Assembly: GCA_012934845.2 (NCBI GenBank)
Contig: WNNJ02000583.1
Location: 62,001 to 126,000, forward strand
DNA: 64,000 nucleotides
Source of the DNA: Pomphorhynchus laevis
Lineage: Eukaryota > Acanthocephala > Palaeacanthocephala > Echinorhynchida > Pomphorhynchidae
Direction of reading: 5' to 3'
This document shows, one piece after another, positions 54,546 to 64,000 of this stretch. The translations under genes were made by a program, and so were the position numbers. The notes under the pieces were generated by a model. The model worked only from the letters and a program-made list of their open reading frames with translations. It was not told where the DNA came from and searched no databases. How positions within the stretch are numbered: the first letter of the stretch is position 1; each line of letters begins with the position of its first letter.

Positions 54546-55150
54546 TTCAACAGCACATACAAGCATGGCTTAATTGGCTGGTTCACTGTAAAAAAAGAAA
54601 ATATAATAAAAGTATCACAAATACGGAAAAGCAGCTTTCTCCATGGCATCCTCCATCCGTAATTTCTTTTTGAATTCGTTGATATTGCTACTGCATACTG
54701 TTGACTCTCTAAGCCTATTCCACAGAGATACAATTCGCCGATCAAATTAAACAGCTCGTGATTTTCTTATCCTTTCACGTAGCAGGGTTAAACCATGGCC
54801 TCGAAGGATATTGGATGAGCGCAAATGAAGGCAATCTCGAGGTGGATGATCCGATTAATTAAGAATTTGCCAGACCATACTCATATCGATGTACCGCCGG
54901 GTCCACGTGACAATCTCAAGTCTAAGTGCTTTTAATCGATCAGGGTACCACAAAAATTTCAGTTGCGTTGCTAGCTCGGTAGCTCTATGAAGTACCCTCT
55001 CTGAACTAATATGTTCTTTTGAATTTTGGGGATACACACGGCGCAGCATATATAAGACGGCTCAACACATGAGCAAAGATTACCATATGTACGGCCAATT
55101 GATTGAGTGTGATGAAAGTGCATCGAAGTAGACCGATTATCCCCAACGCA
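54546..55150 (-). mobile_element. CR1-like LINE, ORF2 C-terminal fragment
   Basis: Minus strand: FAHVLSRLIYAAP (about 55070), SSERVLHRATELATQLKF, DRLKALRLEIVTWTRRYIDM (about 54930) and FDRRIVSLWNRLRE (about 54725). This matches 47190-47690 of the copy at 44465-47810. No RT core remains. Orientation is opposite to its left neighbour. Confidence 0.82.
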
Positions 55151-56020
55151 AAGGCAGATACATCATCATCGAGGCGAGATTGTGGAGAATCAGATTGGGG
55201 ATGCCTTAAGTTATATATGATAATACAGCGATCGCGCGAAGGAAAACAATTACGTGGATGTGGTGGACAGACAGAGCTGGTAGGAGTAGAGGCAGAAGAG
55301 CAGATATAATTGGGAATGACAAGGGTGCTCGATGGAGAATGAAGATAAGTTGGAGCATGTGTAACAGACGTGGAGTGTTGAATCGGTAGATCGGAAATGT
55401 TACGAGTCGGAGATGTAGGATGTAAAGAGAAGTGATACGGGGGAGGTAGAGTAAGGAGTAAACGAAGCGAAGAAAGAAGTATGAGATGTATTTAGATAGG
55501 GGAGGAATAGGAAAGAGGAGGTAAGAGATGAACAGCTTTACCGTTTGTCTTGCTAGGATGATGATGAATGGAAGTTTTATCGTAAGTTGAACGAGGAGTG
55601 TGTGTGTAAGAGAAGGCTCAAGAATAGAATTATAAGATGCGAAGTTAGGTGTTGATGTGAGGGAAACGTCAAAAACAGTATCGGTCTGAGTAGTCGAATG
55701 GGAGACAAAAGTGGATGAGCAGGCTAGCTGTGAAAGTTTTGGTGATGCACAAGAATCACATGTAAACGGTTTACTTTGATATATCGAACGTCCAGATATT
55801 TTAACTCGAACAAGGGTCTATCCGTCACAATCTTTACAATCGCATCCAACTCCCAAACTTGTATAACGATCATTGCATTCCGATGTAGAAGATGGGTTAT
55901 CAGCAACATGTATTCGAAATTAGGCCTTTTTAGGCATGATCTTCTATTGAGAGATTAAGCTCAATCCGCGAGCGTAGAGAGCGGAACTGATAGGACAAAT
56001 CTGGAACTGACAGGAAAAAT
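55150..56020 (-). mobile_element. L2-like LINE, 5' end and ORF1 fragment
   Basis: Read right to left: 5' region with two CAGTTCC boxes around AGATTTGTCCTAT and the GCTCGCGG box (56015-55965), an ATG-like start ATGCCTAAAAAGG (about 55938), a Cys-rich stretch CDCKDCDG, the Ser/Thr-rich linker and RPRNC-like RDRCIII block (about 55240). The linker DNA matches 18100-18480. Frame breaks are frequent. Its two boxes show the likely ancestor of the minisatellite at 15572. Confidence 0.75.
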
Positions 56021-56025
56021 TATAG

Positions 56026-56319
56026 TTAACTTGAACACTTATAACTTTTCTTGAAGTAATCCCAAGCCTCTTGAGCTCTAACTGTCAAATAATTAAGCCC
56101 ACATATGTGTGAAATTAAACTGCGAACTACGTTATAATTAATTCTGAAAACATTCGTCGTAGCAATAGGTTTTATAGGTGATTTTGATGCGAGCAAGTCT
56201 TTTAAAAGAGTCGAGTGAGCGCTAGATCTAATCAGAGAACCGTATTCAAAATTTTCGACATAAGAAAAATCACCCCAAGCCGATAGGCTGCATTGGGCAT
56301 TAATAAATAACTTATTAGG
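56026..56319 (-). CDS. Unrecognised 97-codon open stretch
   Basis: Open from a TAA at 56320 to the TAA at 56026. It reads with good complexity: NKLFINAQCSLSAWGDFSY, then VENFEYGSLIRSSAHSTLL, then KDLLASKSPIKPIATTNVF, RINYNVVRSLISHICGLNYL and TVRAQEAWDYF. No ATG opens it. Composition is well above the A/T-rich flank in GC, which argues for former coding use. I do not recognise the family. It matches none of the LINE proteins here. A captured RNA-virus nucleoprotein gene piece is one untested idea; a host exon is another. Confidence 0.4.
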   Translation of the reverse strand, partial: PNKLFINAQCSLSAWGDFSYVENFEYGSLIRSSAHSTLLKDLLASKSPIKPIATTNVFRINYNVVRSLISHICGLNYLTVRAQEAWDYFKKSYKCSS

Positions 56320-56700
56320 TTAACTTTAATAATTAAGGTAATTATTCGCTTATTTCTTTAGCGATTTTCTAGCAATATATTTAAAAATGCAAATTATAAA
56401 GTCGGTTTATTCGATAAACGTTGTTATGCAGTTTATGATATGTAAATTTATGCAAGTATAATATTGCTTATGAGCTCTAAATGAATATAAATACACGTAG
56501 GTCTTTAAGTTAAACATACAAGTTACATATCACGTTGTATATTTTTTATGCTGAATATTAAGGACAAATTCTATGCAGCTAGAATTTGTCTCCAGAATTT
56601 TTAATTTAAAGACTAATCTAAATCCTATAGCAACACTCAAAACCTTGGTCATTTCATCAAACAACGTTTTAAGCCTATAAGCTCGTCCTTACTTTATTAA
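56320..56700. other. A/T-rich spacer, nothing recognised
   Basis: No frame, repeat unit or hairpin stands out between the unrecognised ORF and the next L2-like copy. Confidence 0.5.
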
Positions 56701-56704
56701 AAAT

Positions 56705-58105
56705 TGTATAACAAAAAAATATTTATTTAAAGTGGCAAATGCGTGCCAGCGCACACTTACATGACCACAACAAAAACAAAAATATAAATCATGTGTCGAG
56801 GTGTGAACGGAGGAGGTGTTTAAATGTGATAAAAGAAGGAGCGCGGCGGACGTCGAGAGAGAGTTGATTCCAGGCGAGTGAGGCGGCGACGAGTAAGGAT
56901 CGGAGACCATAGTTGTTGGATTAATTGGGAACGTGGAGTAAGAGGGTATGACGGGAACGCAACGGTAGCGAGGTGGGGCGAGTATCGTCTAAGAAAGGAA
57001 GATTGATGAACGATGAGGAGCCGACAGCGATGAGACGAAAAGTTACGAGAAGAAGGCGGAGTTTGATGCGGATATGGATGGTGGGCCAGGAAAGCAGGGC
57101 AATATATGTGGATTTGTGGTCGAAGCGACAGAGACGAAAGAGCACTCGAACGGCGGAGTTGATAAATCGTTGTAGGGGTAGGATGATGTAGTTTGGAGAA
57201 TTAGCGAAAAGGCTAAGGCAGTAATCGATTTTAGGGAAAAGACGCGATGAAAGTAGAGACATACAAGAACGGAAGTCGATAAGGGGGAGGATACGGCGGA
57301 TGTCACGGAGAATTAAGCTAGACGAGCGGATCTTGTTGCGGATGAATTGTTAAGGTGATCAACGAAATGGGAGGCTAGGGAAGTGAGATTGTGTACTATG
57401 AGATGATCGATGAGGCAAAATATACAGTAGGAGAAGATATGTTTGGTTTACGGGGGAGGATCTACATCATTTTGAACTTGTCGAGGTTTAGAACTAGATG
57501 GAGATTGGAGAGACGTTTGTAGATAGAAGAAAGATAGTTCGAGACAGAAATGCCGATATCGTGTATGCGATGTGGGGGTGAATGAGCATTGATGAGGATT
57601 TCAACAGCGTATTGCATGACGTTAAAGGAGTAAGGTTTGATAAACGGAGAGAGATCGCCAAGCAGAAGAGAGAAAAGCAGGGGACCTAGGACTGAACCTT
57701 GTGGGACGCCGCAAAAAATGGGGATGGAAGGGAATGGTGATGAATTAAAACAGATGCGAAAGAAACGGTCGGATAGATATGAGGCAAACCATGGTACGGA
57801 GGAGGAAGAAAAGCCGTAATCATAACGAAGGCGAGAAAGGAGGACGGAGTGGTCGACAATGTCAAATGCGGAGGAGAGGTCGAGGGAGATGAGAACACTA
57901 TATAGAGCCTTGTCTAGAGAAAAAGGTAAGTCGTTGTAACTTTCATGTAGGCGATTTCTGTGGAGTGATTGGAGCGAAAAGCAGATTGGAAAGGAGTGTA
58001 CAGATTGGATGAGGAGAGATAAGCGTTGATCTGTATTAAAATGAGGCGTTCTAAGAGCTTTGAAAGAGTAGGGAGTAGTGAAATGGGGCGATCGCTAGAA
58101 GGACA
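56705..58105 (-). mobile_element. L2-like LINE, 5'-truncated, decayed
   Basis: From ISLLPTLSKLLERL (about 58090) through FRSNHSTEIA-like sequence (about 57970), [20 protein letters not shown] (about 57710), a decayed YA-x-D box (about 57620) and LCRFDHKSTYIALLSWPT (about 57120) to the 3' end (56735-56760), where one arm of the hairpin is mutated (GCGTGC with GCACAC). The frame is broken repeatedly. Confidence 0.85.
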
Positions 58106-58780
58106 AGTGATTTAATAACAAGTGATTGTTTTCCTTTAAATTATGTAAATCTTGTTTATCTGTGCAATACAGATAAAAAGGTAAATAATAAAATGGAAAG
58201 ATAATAAAATAAATGTAAATAAAATCAAATACAAATTAAAATTAGTTCAATATAAGACAAGAAACCAAAATACAAAGAAGATAATAACTGCAAAACATAT
58301 ATTAATGTAATCATAGATCATAACCGTTAGTGTTGCTTTCTAAACATTTGTGCCCATAAGACTAAATCAACAGTGATTCCAAGGCAAGCCTAGTTTTTAG
58401 ATGAAGTTGAACCAACACATGTACAATTTTTCAATAAGAATTGCTTTTAATTAACTTTTTAAATGGAGAGTATAAATAAATTAATTACACTCAATTAGAT
58501 AAAATCGAGCATTTTATTTATTGAACTAGAAATGATACACTGATTTCATCTTGACAGCGACGATCAACCATCAAGTAGTGAAACAAACAGCAACATGCCA
58601 TTTAGATTAATAAAATTTTAATTAAATTGTTTCAGGAGATTATTCGAAAGTAATAAATATTTATTATATATTTTTTTATAATTATTTATTGTTTTTTCAG
58701 TAAATTATTATTTATTTTTCAGTAAATTATAGTATATTATATAAATTATATTATTTAATTTATATTGATTAGTTATGTAA
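58106..58780. other. A/T-rich region, nothing recognised
   Basis: Simple A/T DNA with short TTTTTCAGTAAATTAT repeats around 58700-58730. No gene seen. Confidence 0.5.
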
Positions 58781-58858
58781 TTCATGTATAATACTTATGA
58801 AAATGATTATTAGACATATTAAAATTCGACATAGTTGCGTGCAAGTCCTTGATTAGAT

Positions 58859-59060
58859 TGTTGTATCGATCACTCATTATAGACTTGCGAAATAAAGTTT
58901 GAATCGTTTTTATTGGAGCTTTCGACCAAACAATCCTTGTCAACAGATAAAAAATTATGTTTGATTTTTTATCTGTTGACAAGGACCGTTTAGTCGAAAG
59001 CTCCAATTAAAACGATTCAAACTACATTTCGCAAGTATATAATGAGTGATCGATACAACA
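58859..59060. repeat. 202-bp foldback built from two inverted PLE-like ends
   Basis: Arms TGTTGTATCGATCACTCATT... and the inverse, about 96 bp each, nearly perfect, with a short loop around TATGTTTGAT. Each arm holds CTGTTGACAAGGA, then a small stem, then GTCGAAAGCTCC, the layout of Penelope hammerhead-like ends. A minus-strand frame across the left arm reads LTRIVWSKAPIKTIQTLF, a sequence commonly generated by such ends. Confidence 0.8.
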
Positions 59061-59930
59061 TATTAAAATACCAATACATTTGATTTCTACATTTTAGATA
59101 TGCAAGATGACATCTTCACATTTTTCTTCACTCGCTTCGAATTGACAATACGGTAATGATGACCAAAATATGCATGCATCTGATTTCAAAATCTCACCTG
59201 CCATCCAGTTTTACATTTTTTATAGTTGTATTCAGTTGTTAAAATATTAAATATTGATTTCTGTTGTAAGTGAGAAAGAAAAAAGTTGAAAGAGATTTAA
59301 CATATTAGAATTAATTGAATTTTTGTATTTTATATGATAGCTACAGCCTACAAAATATTGAAATCTAAATGTTAAACTTTCTTGTTTCCGTATCAACTTT
59401 TCCGTATACCTTTTTGATTAGATAATTGTATAAAACTTTATATTAAGTGAATAATTTCGTGAAATATATGAACTATATGATAGTAAAAAAATTGTATACT
59501 TTGTGATATTTCAGTATCGTTAAGTTGGAAGGTTTATACGATTAATTATATGATAGTATAATTCGTTCATATACAATATAATTCGTTAATATTTCCAGCA
59601 CGTTATTACAAATATATTAATCATCATTAATATCATGTGCATTGTTGCATAATGACATTAGCATTAAAAGAATTACGAGCACGTTATTACACATGCTAAT
59701 ACAATAGAATTTCATTTAAGTCTGGTGGATTATTATGCATATTGCTGGAATTACTATAGACTCAAGGAAACAATGAAATTTATTTTGTTAATAAGCTTAT
59801 GATCGTTTAGATCATTTTCAAATTGAAACATTTTCAATCGACACGCCGTATATATAATAAAAAGCAATCAGGAAGAATTATATAAGTGATTCCCGTTTCG
59901 TTGGTAATTGATAATTTTAAATTCCAATTG
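59061..59930. other. A/T-rich region with pieces repeated near 61527-61620
   Basis: CATCATTAATATCATGTGCA (59623) followed by GCATAATGACATTAGCAT recurs in direct orientation at 61577-61612. GAATTACTATAGACTCAAGG (59749) recurs inverted at 61532-61552. A decayed hammerhead-like stretch on the minus strand lies near 59800-59840. No gene. Confidence 0.55.
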
Positions 59931-59938
59931 CTTTGTTG

Positions 59939-60180
59939 TTAGCCATCAATGGATTTTGCGTAGCTATATATGGATTTTTTGACCAAACGTCTGCACAGGT
60001 CGTCTTCCTTTGACATGCATGAAATTTGATCAAATCCAATAACGTGACCTGTTTGAAGAACATGATTTGTAATGGCTGATGACGTAACACATCGTTTGAG
60101 GGCATAGCGGTGTTGATATATGCGTTCATTGAGTGTCTGATTTGTTTGACCGATGTAAGCACATTCACAGTTGTTGCACA
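59939..60180 (-). mobile_element. PLE GIY-YIG endonuclease domain fragment
   Basis: The minus strand reads CNNCECAYIGQTNQTLNERI, then YQHRYALKRCVTSSAITNH, VLQTGHVIGFDQISCM and RRLVKKSIYS, ending SIDG before TAA. YIGQT, R-x-x-x-H and the later Glu-region spacing match the GIY-YIG nuclease that Penelope-like elements carry after the RT. The open stretch is 80 codons without a break. Nothing of the RT is left; the right side is a short tandem repeat. Confidence 0.85.
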
Positions 60181-60182
60181 GT

Positions 60183-60269
60183 CAGTTCGTTCAGTCCGTT
60201 TGTTCAGACCGTTCGTTAAGACCGTTCGTTTAGTATGTTCATTTAGTCGGTTCATTCAGTCCGTTCGTT
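60183..60269. repeat. Degenerate 13-bp tandem repeat CAGTCCGTTCGTT, about 6-7 copies
   Basis: Successive 13-base units such as CAGACCGTTCGTT, AAGACCGTTCGTT and TAGTCGGTTCATT. It begins exactly where the GIY-YIG coding sequence stops. Unit length equals that of the 15572 array but the sequence is unrelated. Confidence 0.85.
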
Positions 60270-60344
60270 ACGTATAATTGAAACACTTGTCTTATTTATA
60301 CTATCATTCCTTTCTTAACGGGCTTGGGACCGGCCAGGCACTAG

Positions 60345-61185
60345 CCCATCTCATACACGATATCGTCATTTCTGCTTCAAACTCTCTTTCTATCTACAAA
60401 CGTCTCTCCCATCTTCATATCGCTCTAAATCCAAAATAATGTGGATCCTACCCCGTCAACCTAACATCTCCTCTCCATGTATATTTTGCCTCATCAATCA
60501 TCCCCATAGTCCACAATCTCACTTTCTTAAGATTCCATTTCGATGATCATCTTTCCCTTAAACCCTTCGTCCGCGACAAGGTCAGCTCGTCTAACTTAAT
60601 CCTCCGTGACATCCGCCGTATCCGCTCCCTTATCGACTTACGTTCTTGTATGTATCTTCTTTAATCGCTTCTTTTCCCTAAAATCGATTACTGCCTTAGC
60701 CTTTTCGCCAATTCTCCAAAATCCATCATCCTACCCTACGACGCATCATCAACTCCGTCGTTCGGGTGCTCCTACGTCTCCGTCGCTTTGACCACACATC
60801 CACATATATTGCACAACTTTCCTGGCTCACCATCCACATACAACTCCGCCTTCTCGGAATGTTTTCGTCTCATCGCTCTCTGCTCCCTATCGTTCATCAA
60901 CCTTCCTTTCTTAGACGACACTCGCCCCACCTCTATATCACTGCGTTCCCATAATTCCCTCTTACTCTTCATTCCCAATTACTCTAATAACTACGATCGC
61001 CGATCATTCCTCGTCGCCGCCCCTCTCGCCTGGAATCAGCTCCCTCTCGACGTCCGCTGCGCTCTCCTTTATCACATTCAAATACCTCCTCCGTTCTCAC
61101 CTTGACATATGATTTAGACTTTTGTTTGTTTTTCCTTCGTGGTCATGTAAGCGGGCGCCAGCACGCATTTGCCACCTTGACATTT
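60345..61185 (+). mobile_element. L2-like LINE, short 3' fragment
   Basis: Begins at CTCATACACGATATCGTC, equivalent to 50233 and sisters, just after the YADD box, and runs through LRRFDHTSTYIAQLSWLT (about 60770), FLVAAPLAWNQLPLDVR (about 61005) to the 3' UTR, where the hairpin has decayed (GCGGGC with GCACGC) and the end reads GCCACCTTGACATT. The join at 60345 follows GCTTGGGACCGGCCAGGCAC of unknown origin. Confidence 0.82.
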
Positions 61186-61767
61186 GCTATAGAGGAAAGA
61201 GATAGAAGAAAATTGCGTGTCACATTAGTTGACGGAACACTATAATAGAAATCCTTAGTTATAAATTTCCGATTCAGATCTCGTAAAATTAATTAAATTG
61301 TTTCTCTCTTGATTGAGTGGTGAATTTGTCTGGGTGTAAAAATTTTTTACAAGATATACATAATTTTCACGGCCTTTATCAGATTTACAAATGGCTCACT
61401 GCTGTTACGTAAGTTCATCATAATTCTGAACAATTTGGATTCCATGTTAGGTTTACAATGCTTGGCTTCCCTTTAGCGTAATAAAACTTAAAAATAACAA
61501 AATAATAAAACTTAACCTAATAATTTTTTTGAGTCTATAATAATTCCAGCAATATGCATAAATATATGAATCTATCATTAATATCAGGCACATTAATGCA
61601 TAATGGCATTAGCATCAAATATATTATAAAATTGGTGTGGAAAAAGATACTCAAATTTAATAATTAATTTAACACAACCGTTACATTCACTGTTCTGATA
61701 CTGGAAATTTGCGACGTTGTTAAAATCGTATTCGTGGACTTGATAAAATTCAAAACGGATATATTTT
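61186..61767. other. Probable 3' UTR and flank of the TMBIM gene, with A/T-rich repeat
   Basis: A/T rich. 61527-61620 repeats pieces of 59620-59770. On the minus strand this lies directly downstream of the TMBIM stop codon, so part is likely 3' UTR; I could not fix a polyadenylation site. Confidence 0.45.
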
Positions 61768-61917
61768 TCAATTATTAACCGCTCCAATGAAAGTCAAAAG
61801 CATTATAAAGAGATTGACAATATCCATATATAGCGCCAGTGCTCCAAAAATATAGTCTTCCTCACTAATTTGTATAGTTCTCCCTCCCACGATAAGTTGA
61901 ACGTCAACGGCAATGAA
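61768..61917 (-). CDS. Terminal exon of a TMBIM / Lifeguard (BAX inhibitor motif) membrane protein
   Basis: Host gene exon of 49 codons plus stop. It follows a clean 3' splice site on the minus strand (TTTTATTGTTCAG, AG at 61918-61919), in phase 0. The sequence reads FIAVDVQLIVGGRTIQ, SEEDYIFGALALYMDIVN and LFIMLLTFIGAVNN. The family end in animals has a D-x-QL-x-x-GG stretch, then S-x-E(E/D)YIF-x-ALNLY-x-DI-x-N-x-F and a last hydrophobic segment, so the match is clear. These are multi-pass ER/Golgi membrane proteins linked to calcium handling and cell-death control. Upstream exons must lie beyond 62130; the PLE copies to the right sit in the preceding intron or in flanking DNA. Confidence 0.83.
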   Translation of the reverse strand, partial: FIAVDVQLIVGGRTIQISEEDYIFGALALYMDIVNLFIMLLTFIGAVNN

Positions 61918-62129
61918 CTGAACAATAAAATATTATATTTTATGGTTATCATTAATATGTTCACGATCCACAAATATTTTACAAAATTATTTTCAATATT
62001 AACTTATCAAATGCTTTCTAGAAAAATTCTAATCATTGGTATATCTTATACACCAGTGATATACAGTAAGATATATATTTATATTTGTTTCTTTGACATT
62101 TTTATCCACACGAGAAAAATAAAATTACG

Positions 62130-63345
62130 TATTTGTTTTATAGACGTTTCGATCAAGCTAGTGATCCTTCTCAAAATTAAGTCTAAAATACAGTATTACA
62201 GCTTTTATAACACTATCTGGTCACTAAACATGAAAGAATCGCAATTAACGCCTTTCGATCTCAGTCCATTGAGTCGTGCGGAAGTTTTAAATTGTAATTT
62301 TACTTGTTTCCGTCCATCAATATTTCCGTTTTATGAATGTGCAGCGATTCGAAGATTAATCTTCTGAAGCTGTTAGGTTCTTTCTCTAAAATTACAACGT
62401 TATCGAAATCGATCTGGTGATCGTGCCTTAATGAATGATTCAAGACAGCGGAGGACGCGTCACTTCTTTTACATGCACTGCGATGCTTCTTTACACGTGT
62501 TGTCACCGGTCGTTTCGTTTGCCCAACATATGATACATTGCAATCCATACAATTAATTTTGTAAACAACACTCGTTGTCTACTTTTCCATAGGCTTTCTT
62601 TTAAATAAGGATGTCAAGCTTGGTTTTGCAGAGTAGAAAATTGTTGGGATGGTATCAGTCCTAGTTTTTTATTCTTTATTCTATCTTCTAGTCGGTTCAT
62701 ACATCTATCGTTAATAAACGTCAACTTTATAAAACTTCTCATATCAGCGGCTCGCTGTGTTATGTTATTCTTTTTGTTGTAGAAAATTCTGTTTGTCTTC
62801 GGCCTGGCTTGACGAATCGCCCATTGTAGATAGTCGCATGCCCTTAACATGTTCGATTTGTTGTCAGACTCGGTATCTCTGTGAAGTTGTTGTAAACATA
62901 TCATCTTAGGTCTAAAGAATAACGCCGTAGCTGCTGATAGTTTATATTTGGCCGGTATATGAATCGATCAATGCGTTGGTTTCCACGAGATACCAGGTAT
63001 CCGGTGAAGCTTTGTGGTTATCCGATTCCTCTGGTGTACCTCAACGTCCAAAAACGAGCAATAGCCTGAAGAGTCTTCAGCTTTTACATCCCATTGTATC
63101 GAAAAGTCCTTTTCATTTAACGTCGTTCGTATAATTTCAGTATTCATAATTCTGTTGAATATCATAAATACGTCATATACGTTTCACTTATAGTATTTGA
63201 GTGATGGAAGGCGAATATAAATGTCTTTCTCCCAATCTTCGATGTACAGATCTGCGATTGTGGGTCCTAGAGGTGATCCCATGGCCACACCATTTCTTAC
63301 AAGGTATTTTATAAGCAATGACATATTTGTTAAAATCTGGTTTGC
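62130..63345 (-). mobile_element. Penelope-like element: RT end, GIY-YIG domain and 3' hammerhead-like motif
   Basis: Read right to left: RT motif VRNGVAMGSPLGPTIADLY (about 63290), a decayed catalytic box, FLDVEVHQRN (about 63050), the connecting region LQQLHRDTESDNKSNMLRAC (about 62890), then the GIY-YIG nuclease (about 62590-62300: VYKINCMDCNVSYVGQTKR, RRLIFESLHIH) and a stop near 62300. The 3' end has TTGAGAAG, stem GATCA/TGATC, then GAAACGTC (about 62175-62140). Frames break several times between RT and nuclease. The order RT then GIY-YIG is diagnostic of Penelope-like elements. Confidence 0.88.
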
Positions 63346-64000
63346 GCTTAAAAATAGTGAAGTTTAGGTAACTTTCTGTTAAAAATGTGCACTTTGTTAA
63401 TACAACTATTTTTAATGTTGTTGTTAATAAACTTTGAAAATACTGAATTCCACTTGTTACTAACAAACGGTATTCCTATATGATGTAATCTTTTTTCAGG
63501 ACCAAAAACTTTATTTTTATGCGCTAAAGATTTAAATTTAGCGTTATTAATAGCCCTAAGCGGAAAACCACTTTTTAGTAAATTATGTGATAGCCTTTTC
63601 TCTTTCACAAATTAAGTGATAGTTAGAACAGATAAGCCTGCAACGTAGGTAATGTGACGTAGCAGCAGAAATCAACCAATTAGTTGCGACGTTTGAGGTC
63701 CACGAAACAATATCTGTCATTGTAGCAAATTTTTGATAGACACATGTTTGAAGCATAGAAGAATTAACCCGCTTAACCAAGACATCGAGAAAATATATAC
63801 CCACATTAGATTCAGAAGAAACGCACGGTTGAATTCGAAAATCCTTAGAATTTAGCTTATGGGTAAGAAAATCCTGTGTAAGGCAATTTTGAGCAACTAA
63901 AACGACATTGTCAACATAACGAAACGATTTAACAACTCAATCAATACTATTGACAAAGGAATTTTCCTAATTCATCATGTATAACTCGGACAATACAGGA
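63346..64000 (-). mobile_element. Second Penelope-like RT fragment, runs off right edge
   Basis: The minus strand from 64000 reads FRYVDNVVLVAQNCLTQDF (about 63925), then GIYFLDVLVKRVNSS (about 63800), NWLISAATSHYLRCRLI and EREKAIT, and after a frame change SHNLLKSGFPLRAINNAK and FVSNKWNSVFSKFINNN to about 63350. The catalytic YVDD reads YVDN. Its sequence differs from the neighbouring copy, and it stops where that copy's RT begins, so the two lie in tandem in the same orientation. Confidence 0.82.

Noticed and set aside
54130-55150. Single twin-primed CR1-like insertion
   Set aside because: The inverted ORF1 piece lies on the wrong side of the 3' fragment for twin priming, so two separate fragments are more likely.
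60303-60340. tRNA or SINE head in GCTTGGGACCGGCCAGGCAC
   Set aside because: No cloverleaf and no A or B box pair could be drawn.
61870-62367. Plus-strand 165-codon frame rich in Ile, Tyr and Lys
   Set aside because: Composition reflects A/T-rich DNA. It runs antisense to the TMBIM exon, the PLE 3' end and the GIY-YIG domain.
1-64000. Telomeric repeat arrays (TTAGG or TTAGGG) that would explain LINE stacking
   Set aside because: None seen. Stacking remains unexplained.

Overview
The window is a retroelement graveyard from an AT-rich animal genome, almost certainly an invertebrate. By my boundaries about 56 of the 64 kb is retroelement. Nothing bacterial is present: there are no operons, CRISPR arrays or rRNA genes, and I recognise no tRNA. 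Two host loci show through. One is a single-exon phosducin-like gene at 32163-32963. The other is the terminal exon of a BAX-inhibitor/Lifeguard (TMBIM) gene at 61768-61917, minus strand. I cannot name the species.

Six element groups recur. (1) CR1-like LINEs have ORF1 with a zinc motif, ORF2 with an APE endonuclease plus RT, and a 3' hairpin followed by (TAA)n. Copies: 1580-5945 (-), 11104-12430 (+), 26216-26975 (-), 27546-31640 (+), 44465-47810 (+), 54130-54545 (+), 54546-55150 (-). (2) L2-like LINEs carry a related ORF1 and a 3' hairpin just before TTAAATAAAT. Copies: 8690-10630 (+), 15545-21840 (+), 25680-26050 (-), 33330-36795 (+), 40975-44100 (-), 48325-48465 (-), 48610-51095 (+), 55150-56020 (-), 56705-58105 (-), 60345-61185 (+). 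(3) Family A LINEs have one ORF with a restriction-like endonuclease (REL) and a Cys-rich N-terminus. The best copy is 21845-25100 (+), and seven other pieces are listed. (4) Families B and C are other REL-type LINE fragments. (5) Penelope-like elements (PLEs) have GIY-YIG and RT pieces, foldbacks and hammerhead-like ends; they are richest at 58.8-60.3 and 62.1-64 kb. (6) Ty3/gypsy LTR retrotransposon fossils lie at 36.8-39.3, 40.0-40.5 and 52.6-53.1 kb.

Layout: 0-12.5 kb is mixed LINE fragments around one near-complete CR1-like element. 12.5-25.1 kb holds a family A copy, an L2-like element whose 5' region contains about 136 copies of a 13-bp repeat, and the best family A copy, the last two placed head to tail. 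25.1-31.6 kb has fragments and a long CR1-like element. 31.6-33.3 kb is the phosducin-like gene island. 33.3-51.1 kb is L2-like, Ty3/gypsy, family C and CR1-like DNA, including two L2-like elements that have lost their endonuclease by different internal deletions. 51.1-64 kb is AT-rich and fragmentary, with PLE remains, the TMBIM exon and two unexplained coding-like stretches.

The elements share parts in ways worth following. CR1-like and L2-like ORF1 proteins share an N-terminal zinc motif. APE-type and REL-type LINEs share a 5' leader. The 3' hairpins show paired base changes. ORF2 lies in the -1 frame relative to ORF1 in all four LINEs where I could see the junction.
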